DNA from: Hydrotalea sp.
GTDB taxonomy: Bacteria; Bacteroidota; Bacteroidia; Chitinophagales; Chitinophagaceae
Length of the DNA stretch: 64,000 nt
Direction: 5' to 3'
Assembly: GCA_022402565.1 (NCBI GenBank)
Contig: JAKRSC010000028.1
Coordinates: forward strand, 313,604 to 377,603
Both the position numbers and the translations under genes were made by a program. Shown piece after piece: positions 34,383-42,284 of this stretch. Under the pieces are notes generated by a model. It was given only the letters and a program-made list of their open reading frames with translations, was not told where the DNA came from and searched no databases. Each line of letters starts with the position of its first letter. Within the stretch, counting starts at the first letter, position 1.

Positions 34383-35525
34383 ATGGATTTTCAGCAATCG
34401 GAATTAGTAACGCAGGTGGCACAAACAGCACGTGATTTTGCAAATCAGTACATCAAGCCACATGTCATGGAGTGGGATGAATCGCAGGAATTTCCAATTC
34501 ATATTATGAAGGAATTGGGAAACTTGGGTATGATGGGGGTTTTGGTTCCTGAGCAATATGGAGGTGCTGGATTGGGATATTTTGAATACAATGCCATTAT
34601 TCAGGAAATAGCTAAAGTGTGTGGGTCAATAGGTTTGAGTGTGGCTGCACATAATTCATTATGCACTGGTCATATCATGTATTTTGGAAGCGAAGAACAA
34701 AAGCAGCGCTACTTGCCGAAGCTAGCTAAGGCTGAATGGATTGGTGCATGGGGATTAACGGAACCCAACACAGGAAGTGATGCAGGGAATATGAAAACGA
34801 CTGCTGTAAGAGACGGAGATCATTGGGTGATCAATGGAACAAAAAATTGGATTACCCATGGTAAGTCGGGCGATGTTGCCGTTGTGATGTGTAGAACAGG
34901 CGAACCAAGAGAAAGTGGAAACTCAACTGCATTTATTGTAGAGAGAGGTACCCCCGGATTTTCTGCTGGTAAAAAAGAAAACAAACTAGGAATGCGTGCC
35001 AGCGAAACTGCTGAAATGATTTTTGAGAACTGTCGTATTCCAGACAGTCAGCGTTTAGGTGAAGTAGGCGATGGTTTCCGTCAGGCTATGAAAATTTTGG
35101 ATGGAGGAAGAATTTCTATTGCTGCACTTTCGGCAGGTATTGCTAAAGGTGCTTATGAAGCTGCACTTCAATATTCAAAAGAGCGTTATCAGTTTGATCA
35201 GCCCATTGCGAATTTTCAAGGAATTAGTTTTAAGCTAGCTGATATGGCAACAGAGATTATGGCTGCTGATTTGTTGATAGCTCAGGCCTGTGATTTAAAA
35301 AATCGTGGTGAGAAAATGACCAAAGAGTCTGCAATGGCCAAGTATCTTGCAAGTGAAGTGGCGGTAAAAGTTGCAAACGATGCTGTTCAAATTTTTGGTG
35401 GTTATGGATATACCAAAGACTTTCCCGTTGAAAAACATTACAGAGATGCCAAATTATGCACCATTGGTGAAGGCACTTCTGAAATACAGAAACTGGTTAT
35501 TTCTAGAGAGGTTCTTAAAGGGTAA
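34383..35525 (+). CDS. Acyl-CoA dehydrogenase, short/medium-chain type
   Basis: 380-aa FAD enzyme of standard ACAD length. Motifs: WGLTEPNTGSDA near 126, NWITHG near 155, RYQFDQPIANFQ, IFGGYGYTKDFPVEKHYRD, and the catalytic base Glu363 in IGEGTSEIQKL. Resembles butyryl-/isovaleryl-CoA dehydrogenases of beta-oxidation or branched-chain amino acid breakdown. Monocistronic: own palindrome-overlapped promoter and a strong terminator. Confidence 0.95.
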   Translation: MDFQQSELVTQVAQTARDFANQYIKPHVMEWDESQEFPIHIMKELGNLGMMGVLVPEQYGGAGLGYFEYNAIIQEIAKVCGSIGLSVAAHNSLCTGHIMYFGSEEQKQRYLPKLAKAEWIGAWGLTEPNTGSDAGNMKTTAVRDGDHWVINGTKNWITHGKSGDVAVVMCRTGEPRESGNSTAFIVERGTPGFSAGKKENKLGMRASETAEMIFENCRIPDSQRLGEVGDGFRQAMKILDGGRISIAALSAGIAKGAYEAALQYSKERYQFDQPIANFQGISFKLADMATEIMAADLLIAQACDLKNRGEKMTKESAMAKYLASEVAVKVANDAVQIFGGYGYTKDFPVEKHYRDAKLCTIGEGTSEIQKLVISREVLKG

Positions 35526-35549
35526 CCATTGCTTGCTGCTTATGAGAGA

Positions 35550-35580
35550 AACGACTGCATGAAAATGCGGTCGTTTTTTT
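35550..35580 (+). terminator. Terminator of the acyl-CoA dehydrogenase gene
   Basis: AACGACTGCAT, GAAA loop, ATGCGGTCGTT (11 bp, one G-T), followed by a T-run. Confidence 0.9.
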
Positions 35581-35608
35581 ATGATTGAGTTTGTAAAACT
35601 CTTTTAAT

Positions 35609-35782
35609 TTAAGCAGGATCTTGATCTTGGCTAGCACCTCCTGCCATAAAAATTTGATCTACAGCACCACCAAGCATTGGAAATTTTTCTTTCACAAAAT
35701 TAGCAATGCTTACAATAGCTTGTTGAGCTTGTTGTTCTGTTAAGCCAGCTTCTGCTTGTAATTTTTGAATCAGTTCTTGCAT
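35609..35782 (-). CDS. 57-aa conserved-looking small protein downstream of clpX
   Basis: Translated by hand: starts MQELIQKLQAEAGLTEQQAQ, contains VSIANFVKEKFPMLGGAVD and ends ASQDQDPA before TAA. It is helical and acidic with a Gly/Met-rich C-terminal part, with no signal peptide. The first 40 residues look like a small helical bundle (helix, LTEQQAQQAI, helix). It lies 36 nt after the clpX stop on the same strand, so it is probably transcribed with clpX. No function known to me; it could be a Clp-associated factor or unrelated. Confidence 0.7.
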   Translation of the reverse strand: MQELIQKLQAEAGLTEQQAQQAIVSIANFVKEKFPMLGGAVDQIFMAGGASQDQDPA

Positions 35783-35818
35783 ACAAAATATTGTTTATTA
35801 GAATTCTATAGTTGATTA

Positions 35819-37072
35819 TTAGGCAACTTTTAATAAGCTTACCTTGCTTTTATTGAACATTTGTTCAGCATAATCTAAAGTCACATGCAACTCTTTAGTA
35901 TTGGTGCCAGGAAGTTCAAACATTGCATCTGTTAAGATACTTTCACAAATAGTTCTTAGTCCTCTAGCACCGAGCTTGTACTCTAAAGCTTTTTGTACCA
36001 TAAAGTCGAAGACTTCATTGTCCATCACTAAAGAAATTCCCTCTAACTCGAACAACTTGGTGTATTGTTTGATTAATGAATTTTTTGGCTCTGTAAGAAT
36101 ATTACGAAGCGTTTCTTCATCAAGTGGATTGAGGTGAGTAACTACAGGAAGTCGACCAAGTAATTCAGGAATTAAACCAAAGGATTTTAAATCTGTTGCA
36201 TTTACAAACTGTAATAAATTTTTTCTTTGCTCTTCCTGTGAAGTTTTATTCACATTAAAACCAATAGCATTGGTATTGATTCTTCTTGCAATGATTTTAT
36301 CAACTCCGTCAAACGCTCCACCACAAATGAATAAGATGTTTCTCGTATCTACTTTAATCATTTTTTGTTCGGGATGTTTTCTCCCTCCTTGAGGCGGCAC
36401 TAAAACCTCCGTTCCTTCCAGCATTTTAAGCAACCCTTGTTGAACACCTTCGCCACTTACATCGCGTGTAATGGATGGATTATCACCCTTACGAGCAATT
36501 TTATCAATTTCATCTACATATACAATCCCTCTTTGAGCAGCATCTACATCATAATTACAATTCTGTAACAAACGAGTAAGCATGCTCTCTACATCTTCAC
36601 CAACATATCCTGCTTCAGTAAAAACAGTAGCATCCACAATTGCGAATGGGACTTGTAAAAGTCTAGCAATGGTTTTTGCAAGTAAAGTTTTTCCTGTTCC
36701 AGTTTCACCAACCATGATGATATTGCTCTTTTCAATTTCAACATCATCCGTTGCTTGTTTTTGAGTGATTCTCTTGAAATGATTATAAACTGCTACAGAA
36801 AGAACTTTCTTGGCCTCATCTTGTCCAATAATATATTCATCCAGGAACTGTTTAATTTCAAGTGGTTTTTTAATAGTCATTTTAAAACCCGCTCCACCAC
36901 TTTGGCTGCCTAAAATATGTTCTTGTTTGATCTGTAGCTCTTGCAAAATAATCTCCTGTGCATGCTCCACACAGTTCTCGCATATATGTCCTTCCTGACC
37001 AGCAATGAGTATTTTAACTTCATCGCGGCTTCTGCCACAAAAGGAGCAATGTAAATTTGTTTGTTTTGCCAT
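35819..37072 (-). CDS. clpX: ATP-dependent Clp protease ATPase subunit ClpX
   Basis: 417-aa AAA+ unfoldase. N-terminal zinc domain (Cys9, Cys12, Cys31, Cys34), Walker A GETGTGKT, pore loop GYVGED, Walker B VYVDEID, RKH loop GGRKHPEQ, and the ClpP-docking IGF tripeptide in [10 protein letters not shown], all intact. Feeds unfolded substrates to ClpP. The ATG at 37072 begins MAKQTNLHC, as in other ClpX; the longer frame up to 37114 is not conserved. 126 nt downstream of the second clpP. Confidence 0.97.
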   Translation of the reverse strand: MAKQTNLHCSFCGRSRDEVKILIAGQEGHICENCVEHAQEIILQELQIKQEHILGSQSGGAGFKMTIKKPLEIKQFLDEYIIGQDEAKKVLSVAVYNHFKRITQKQATDDVEIEKSNIIMVGETGTGKTLLAKTIARLLQVPFAIVDATVFTEAGYVGEDVESMLTRLLQNCNYDVDAAQRGIVYVDEIDKIARKGDNPSITRDVSGEGVQQGLLKMLEGTEVLVPPQGGRKHPEQKMIKVDTRNILFICGGAFDGVDKIIARRINTNAIGFNVNKTSQEEQRKNLLQFVNATDLKSFGLIPELLGRLPVVTHLNPLDEETLRNILTEPKNSLIKQYTKLFELEGISLVMDNEVFDFMVQKALEYKLGARGLRTICESILTDAMFELPGTNTKELHVTLDYAEQMFNKSKVSLLKVA

Positions 37073-37198
37073 AATTCTCAATTTCCCGACACACTCGTCG
37101 TAACCACTATACAAAAATAGTTAAGTTCGGCCACAACCTTGTTTAAAAGCAAGGAGCAACCCAACTTAACTCAACAAAAAGTATTGATTTACAGTATA

Positions 37199-37831
37199 TT
37201 AGATTTTTTCCAAGATACCATCTACAATGCCATAAGCAACTGCATCTTTAGCATCCATCCAGTAGTCGCGGTCAAAGTCCTTCATTACTTGCTCTAAAGT
37301 TTTACCACAATTATTTGCCAAGATTTTCGCACCCAATTCTTTGGTTTTGCGAATTTGCTCTGCCTGTATTTCTATATCGGCACTGGTAGCTTGAAAATAT
37401 CCACCCAAACTTGGCTGGTGAATCATTACTTCACCATGCGGATAAATAAATCTTTTTCCTTTTACACCAGCACTTAGTAAAATAGAACCCATACTTGCGG
37501 CTAATCCCATACAAATGGTGCTAACTGGACTTTGAATAAGTTGAATAGTATCGTACATAACCATACCGCTGGTTACAACACCACCAGGGCTATTGATGTA
37601 AAACTTAATTTCTTCTCCGGGTTTATCTGCATCCAATAACAACAGTTTGCTTACAACCTCACGCGCAGATTTATCATCTACTACACCCCACAAATACACA
37701 GCTCTTTTTTGGAAAAAAAGCTGTTCCATTTTTTTATTCATGAAACCACTTTCTGGTTGTGGCTTCTCTTCTTTTGGTTCGTCTTCGTCTTCGTTCAAAA
37801 ATGGGTTAATGATATTCTTATTGTAATTCAT
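37199..37831 (-). CDS. clpP: ClpP protease subunit, second copy
   Basis: 210-aa serine protease subunit. Triad visible: Ser in GLAASMGS, His in MIHQPSLGG, Asp in DFDRDYWM. The N-terminal ~30 residues are acidic and Pro-rich (NEDEDEPKEEKPQPE), unlike canonical ClpP, and the handle region reads SLGGYFQATSADIEI, one residue longer than usual. It follows the first clpP by 22 nt. The pair may form a mixed ClpP1P2 barrel. Confidence 0.95.
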   Translation of the reverse strand: MNYNKNIINPFLNEDEDEPKEEKPQPESGFMNKKMEQLFFQKRAVYLWGVVDDKSAREVVSKLLLLDADKPGEEIKFYINSPGGVVTSGMVMYDTIQLIQSPVSTICMGLAASMGSILLSAGVKGKRFIYPHGEVMIHQPSLGGYFQATSADIEIQAEQIRKTKELGAKILANNCGKTLEQVMKDFDRDYWMDAKDAVAYGIVDGILEKI

Positions 37832-37853
37832 AACGATGGCTTAAAAATTGTGT

Positions 37854-38549
37854 TTAGTCTTTCTTTTCTTTACGAGGGTTGGTAAGTAATACTTCATCTA
37901 CCAAACCATATTCTTTTGCTTCAATTGCTTTCATCCAAAAGTCACGGTCGCAATCTGATGCAACCTGGTCTATTTCTTTTCCAGTATGATGTGCAATCAC
38001 TTCATACAACTCTTGTTTAAGTTTCTTGATTTCTCTTGCTGTGATTTCAATATCTGAAGCTTGTCCGCCAATGGCTCCACTTGGCTGATGCAGCATAATT
38101 CTACTATGCTTGAGTGCTGTTCTTTTTCCTTCAACACCAGCGCAAAGTAATACAGCGCCCATACTTGCAGCAATACCCGTACAAATAGTTGCAACATCTG
38201 GACTAATAAACTGCATAGTATCGTAAATACCTAATCCAGCGTACACACTACCACCTGGACTGTTGATATACATTTGTATATCACGCGTACGATCTGTGCT
38301 TTCTAAAAAGAGCAACTGTGCAGTTACAATATTTGCTACATAATCATTGATGCCTTCACCCAAGAAAATAATACGATCCATCATAAGACGGCTAAACACA
38401 TCCATGCTGGCTACATTCAAAGGGCGCTCTTCAATTATATAGGGAGTAAGGTTGGTTGGTTGGAAATGATTGGTATACTGATGCAAAGTGGCACTAGAAA
38501 TACCTCTGTGGTGGACTGCAAATTTTTGGAATTCTTTTTCAATATTCAT
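37854..38549 (-). CDS. clpP: ClpP protease subunit, first copy
   Basis: 231 aa. Triad Ser in GIAASMGA, His in MLHQPSGAIGG, Asp in DCDRDFWM; handle GGQASDIEITAREI. A ~45-residue N-terminal extension (KFAVHHRGISSATLHQYTNH) precedes the conserved start RPLNVASMDVFSRLMMDRI. First in the clpP-clpP-clpX string. No trigger factor gene sits upstream, unlike many bacteria; the next upstream gene is mreD, 100 nt away. Confidence 0.95.
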   Translation of the reverse strand: MNIEKEFQKFAVHHRGISSATLHQYTNHFQPTNLTPYIIEERPLNVASMDVFSRLMMDRIIFLGEGINDYVANIVTAQLLFLESTDRTRDIQMYINSPGGSVYAGLGIYDTMQFISPDVATICTGIAASMGAVLLCAGVEGKRTALKHSRIMLHQPSGAIGGQASDIEITAREIKKLKQELYEVIAHHTGKEIDQVASDCDRDFWMKAIEAKEYGLVDEVLLTNPRKEKKD

Positions 38550-38649
38550 GGAACGTAAATTATGGCTTGAAGATAAAAGTTTTGTCCTTCTTATCGTAAG
38601 TAGGTTTGCAAATTGTATGCAAAATCCTTCAATCAGACAAAAGGGCAGA

Positions 38650-39186
38650 TTAAGAAGCTTTGTTGGTCCTATACTTTGCTTTTCTAAAGAAAAGTACTTC
38701 GCTTATGGCTATTAACAACAAACTAACCGCTGTGGTTGCACCTACTTTAGCTAAAAAATATAGAAAATCTCCAAATTGAATCCATTCAATCAGAACTAAA
38801 TAGAAATGGTGGAAAAAAGTAAGTAGAGCAGCATATAAACTGTACGGTGCCCAGCCCATACTTTTTGGACTTGGTTCTACGTAGCTTAATTCGGTTGATT
38901 CTTGGGGAATTAAAAGATTCAGTAAGAATGGCCGTAAATAAGCAATTAAAACACATGGCGCAGCATGTAAGCCAATGCTTCCTGTAAAATAATCAAGAGT
39001 AAGTCCAAATACAAATCCGGTTATTAATAGCAACCAACGTGGTATTGCAAAAGGCAGCCAAAGGATATATAAGAAATAGACATAGGGAACAATCCATTGG
39101 TGCAGAGGAGGAACTTGGTTTAAAACAAATACCTGCAAAGCAATAAACAGTATAAATCGGATAATATGTATGAATACTAAATTCAC
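38650..39186 (-). CDS. mreD: Rod shape-determining protein MreD
   Basis: 178-aa inner-membrane protein with about five or six hydrophobic segments; the pattern PFAIPRWLLLITGFVFGLTLDYFTGSIGLHA matches MreD. Part of the elongasome linking MreB to wall synthesis. Its start overlaps the mreC stop by 4 nt (translational coupling). Confidence 0.88.
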   Translation of the reverse strand: MNLVFIHIIRFILFIALQVFVLNQVPPLHQWIVPYVYFLYILWLPFAIPRWLLLITGFVFGLTLDYFTGSIGLHAAPCVLIAYLRPFLLNLLIPQESTELSYVEPSPKSMGWAPYSLYAALLTFFHHFYLVLIEWIQFGDFLYFLAKVGATTAVSLLLIAISEVLFFRKAKYRTNKAS

Positions 39187-40034
39187 TGTTTGGCTGGAGT
39201 TTTGTTTTCTAACAATACCTGTTCTTGGAAACGGATATTTTCAATAATGTATGCGACTTGTAGCTGATAAAATCGAGCGCTTGGCTTAATTTTTAAAACG
39301 TAAAAGTTAGTAGCCGACTCTTTTTCGATAGCTGCTACAGTGCCAACCATTAAATTGGAAGGGAAATTAGCAGAATAGTTACTTGTTACCACTGAGTCGC
39401 CCACTTTCACGGTAGAGCTCTTGGGAATATTTTTCAGCGTTAGTTCATCGGGACTTTCACCTTCCCATTCGAGGCTACCTGCAGCTTGGTCTTTTTTCAG
39501 CATAACACTCACCCGACTGTTTTGGTGCAACAAGCTCATAGCCTTAGATACATTTTCACTCACGTCTACCACTACACCCACAATACCGCTTGGAGAAGTA
39601 ACAGCCATCCCTTTTTTTACCCCTTGTTTTTCTCCGCGTTCTAAAATGATATAGTTATTTGGAAGGGTAATTGTATTGCCAATGACCATGGCAGGAAGGA
39701 AAGTAAATTTGCGCTTTTGAAGTTTATTATTATTGACAACACTGTCAATAAGGCTTGTTTTACTGCTATCTGGTTCAATAAAGTTACTGGCTAGTTCATT
39801 TTTCAAACGTGTGTTTTCTTCCAACAATCTTTGATTCAGCTCTTTTAAAAAGAAGTAACCCTTAAACTCGCTGTATTGTTTATTGATGACCCTAGTTGAT
39901 TCATTTGCCTTTGTAGAAAAAAATGCTTTGTGGGTTTCTGAGCTTTCAGATAGCATTACAATACAAGTTATTTGCAGTGCTATAAAGCTCAGGAAGATAA
40001 AGTAGCGTCGTATGAAAGCGAATATATTCCTCAC
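39183..40034 (-). CDS. mreC: Rod shape-determining protein MreC
   Basis: 283 aa. N-terminal membrane anchor (~10-30), a coiled coil (~65-90, ELNQRLLEENTRLKNEL), then the beta-rich periplasmic domain with AMVIGNTITLPNNYIILERGEKQGVKKGMAVTSPSGIVG split over ~115-155 and VTSNYSANFPSNLMVGTV near 222. Scaffold between MreB and the synthases PBP2/RodA. Middle gene of mreBCD. Confidence 0.94.
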   Translation of the reverse strand: MRNIFAFIRRYFIFLSFIALQITCIVMLSESSETHKAFFSTKANESTRVINKQYSEFKGYFFLKELNQRLLEENTRLKNELASNFIEPDSSKTSLIDSVVNNNKLQKRKFTFLPAMVIGNTITLPNNYIILERGEKQGVKKGMAVTSPSGIVGVVVDVSENVSKAMSLLHQNSRVSVMLKKDQAAGSLEWEGESPDELTLKNIPKSSTVKVGDSVVTSNYSANFPSNLMVGTVAAIEKESATNFYVLKIKPSARFYQLQVAYIIENIRFQEQVLLENKTPAKQ

Positions 40035-40079
40035 ATTAATTGAGCTTCTAACATAAACAAACTAAAAATAGCATTGCAT

Positions 40080-41105
40080 TTAGCGCATGATGAATGGGAA
40101 GCGCTGATAATTCTTAAGTGCAATACCAGTTCCGCGAACCACACTCTTCAATGGATCATCTGCAACATGAACAGGCAATTTAATTTTTGCACTCAAACGC
40201 TTATCCAAGCCACGCAATAAAGCCCCACCACCGGTTAGATAGAGTCCTCTTTTGTAAATATCTGCAGCCAATTCTGGCGGAGTTGTTTCAAGGGCTTTCA
40301 AAATAGCTTCTTCAATTTTGAAGATGCTCTTATCCAATGCTTCGGCAATCTCTTGGTAGCTCACCATAATTTGCTTAGGAATACCTGTAACAAGGTCACG
40401 TCCATTTACAGGAATATCTTCAGGAGGATTTTCCAAATCCTTTGTTGCTGCACCAACGTGTATTTTGATTTGCTCGGCCGTTCTTTCACCAATAAGCAAA
40501 CTGTGGTAGCGACGGAGAGCTTCCATGATATCGGCTGTGAACTCATCGCCCGCAATACGAATACTTTGATCGCAGACAATGCCAGCAAGCGCAATAACAG
40601 TAATACCGGTGGTACCACCACCAATATCAATAATCATATTACCAACAGGCTCTTCCACATCAATTCCAATACCCAAAGCAGCAGCCATGGGTTCGTGCAC
40701 CATATATACTTCTTTTGCGCCAGCTTGTTCAGCACTGTCACGCACCGCTCTTTTTTCAACTTCGGTAATAGAAGATGGGATACAAATCACCATTCTCCAA
40801 CTAGGCGGGAACAAAGGTTTTTTAGGGTAAACCAGCTTAATTAACTCACGAATCATTAATTCAGCAGCGTTAAAATCAGCAATTACGCCATCTTTTAGCG
40901 GACGGACAGTCTTAATGCTTTCATGGGTTTTTTCGTGCATGAGCAGGGCTTTTTTTCCTACTGCCAACACTTCTTTAGGATTATTTCTATTCAGAGCAAC
41001 GATAGAGGGTTCGTTCACTACCACTTCATCGTTGTGTATGATTAATGTATTTGCTGTGCCGAGATCAATGGCAATTTCTTGTGTAAAAAGGTTGAAAAGT
41101 CCCAT
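40080..41105 (-). CDS. mreB: Rod shape-determining actin homologue MreB
   Basis: 341 aa. Nucleotide-binding motifs: phosphate-1 IDLGTANTLI at ~14, phosphate-2 MIIDIGGGTTGITVIAL at ~157, adenosine motif LTGGGALLRGLDKRL at ~287. Forms membrane filaments directing lateral wall growth, so a rod-shaped cell is expected. First gene of mreBCD; 45 nt to mreC. Confidence 0.97.
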   Translation of the reverse strand: MGLFNLFTQEIAIDLGTANTLIIHNDEVVVNEPSIVALNRNNPKEVLAVGKKALLMHEKTHESIKTVRPLKDGVIADFNAAELMIRELIKLVYPKKPLFPPSWRMVICIPSSITEVEKRAVRDSAEQAGAKEVYMVHEPMAAALGIGIDVEEPVGNMIIDIGGGTTGITVIALAGIVCDQSIRIAGDEFTADIMEALRRYHSLLIGERTAEQIKIHVGAATKDLENPPEDIPVNGRDLVTGIPKQIMVSYQEIAEALDKSIFKIEEAILKALETTPPELAADIYKRGLYLTGGGALLRGLDKRLSAKIKLPVHVADDPLKSVVRGTGIALKNYQRFPFIMR

Positions 41106-41216
41106 TATAGACGCTTATTCTGTTGTATTTGTAATACCTGCAAAAATGATTGAAATAGTTCGAATAAAAAAGCGGGCTATCCTTTTTTTCAGTCTTTTTC
41201 CAATCTATTTTTTTGA

Positions 41217-42092
41217 TTAGTACAATTCATCCAATTTCATCTTCAAATACTTAATGACACTTCTGTGCGTACTAAACACAGAAATGCCAATACCCATGAG
41301 CAACATACCTCCAAACAACAATAGTGTAAGGTTAGTGTCTCTTATGTTTTTAAGTTGTGGTACCTGACTCTCTGCCCACTGTATGAGTGAAAAAAGTAAG
41401 AAGATGGCAATGGAAGCACTGATTAATCCGTTTATGAGCGCTCTAATATTCATGGGTTTGGCAATAAAACCTCTAGTTGCACCCACCATTTGCATGGTTT
41501 TAATGAGGAATCGGTTGCTGTACATCGCTAAACGAATGGTATTGTCAATACTAATGATAACCATCAAACTCAATACAATGGCTACAACCAAGAAGATTAA
41601 TCCAATTTTAGACACGCGCTCATCGAGGTTCACCACTAAATTCTGAGGGTATTGTACTTCAGTAATTTGGTCAGGAAACGCCTCTGTAATGGTTCTTGCA
41701 ATTAATGCAAGGCTATCGGGGTTTACGTAGTCGGCTTTTGCATAAAAGTCAATGCTTTCAGGCAAAGGGTTTACATCTAATACTTTCGCCCAATCGTCGT
41801 TGTTTTCCTTATTCCAAATAGCTTTTGCAGATTCTTTATCAACATATCGTACATTCCTTGCATAAGGTTGTGCTGCAATCATTTGCTGAATTTGAGCAAT
41901 GCTGTCTTTATTCATAGTGCGCACATAAGCGCTAATGCGAATATCTTCTTTAAAAGCGTTTCCAACCTGACGAATATTTAGGAAAAACCAGCCCATCACT
42001 CCCATTATTAGCAATACAATTGCCACCCCAATGATGCTGTACAAATAATTGGGCTTACTCCTTTTCATGCTTGCTTTTCCTTCTCTAGACAT
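41217..42092 (-). CDS. ftsX: Cell division protein FtsX
   Basis: 291-aa membrane protein from the ATG at 42092 (MSREGKASMKRSKPN); the longer frame to 42230 reads through the promoter region and lacks family similarity. One N-terminal helix (~20-42), an extracellular loop (EDIRISAYVRTMNKDSIAQI ... PLPESIDFY), and three helices after ~170 (LMVIISIDNTIRLAMYSNRF, MVGATRGFIAKP). With FtsE it controls septal wall hydrolases. ftsE is not adjacent. Confidence 0.93.
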   Translation of the reverse strand: MSREGKASMKRSKPNYLYSIIGVAIVLLIMGVMGWFFLNIRQVGNAFKEDIRISAYVRTMNKDSIAQIQQMIAAQPYARNVRYVDKESAKAIWNKENNDDWAKVLDVNPLPESIDFYAKADYVNPDSLALIARTITEAFPDQITEVQYPQNLVVNLDERVSKIGLIFLVVAIVLSLMVIISIDNTIRLAMYSNRFLIKTMQMVGATRGFIAKPMNIRALINGLISASIAIFLLFSLIQWAESQVPQLKNIRDTNLTLLLFGGMLLMGIGISVFSTHRSVIKYLKMKLDELY

Positions 42093-42118
42093 GTGTTCAA
42101 TTTGTTGGTTCAGGTGCT

Positions 42119-42158
42119 TGCAAATGTATGGTTTTGCTATGTATGGCTTACATTTGCA
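42119..42158. promoter_or_regulatory. Symmetric divergent promoter element between ftsX and leuS
   Basis: TGCAAATGTA (42119-42128) and TACATTTGCA (42149-42158) are a perfect 10-bp inverted repeat with centres 30 nt apart. Each arm contains an exact TAnnTTTG: minus 42128-42121 for ftsX, plus 42149-42156 for leuS. Between them ATGTATGG occurs twice (42124, 42139). No TTG at -33 was found for either. Confidence 0.5.
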
Positions 42159-42284
42159 GCCATTCTTTAACGAAGGTTTGGGGTCGTTTGATATACCGAG
42201 TGTCGGTTTTTTTCTCAATTTCGACTGCATTTTGCCGATAGTTGCTTTAAATCAGCCATCGCTTAACCTACCAGAATTGCAATT

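Noticed and set aside
37199-37831. Second ClpP as an inactive paralogue
   Set aside because: Ser, His and Asp of the triad are all present.
40353-40844. 163-aa plus-strand frame opposite mreB
   Set aside because: Low-complexity Asn/Thr-rich antisense frame of a highly conserved gene.
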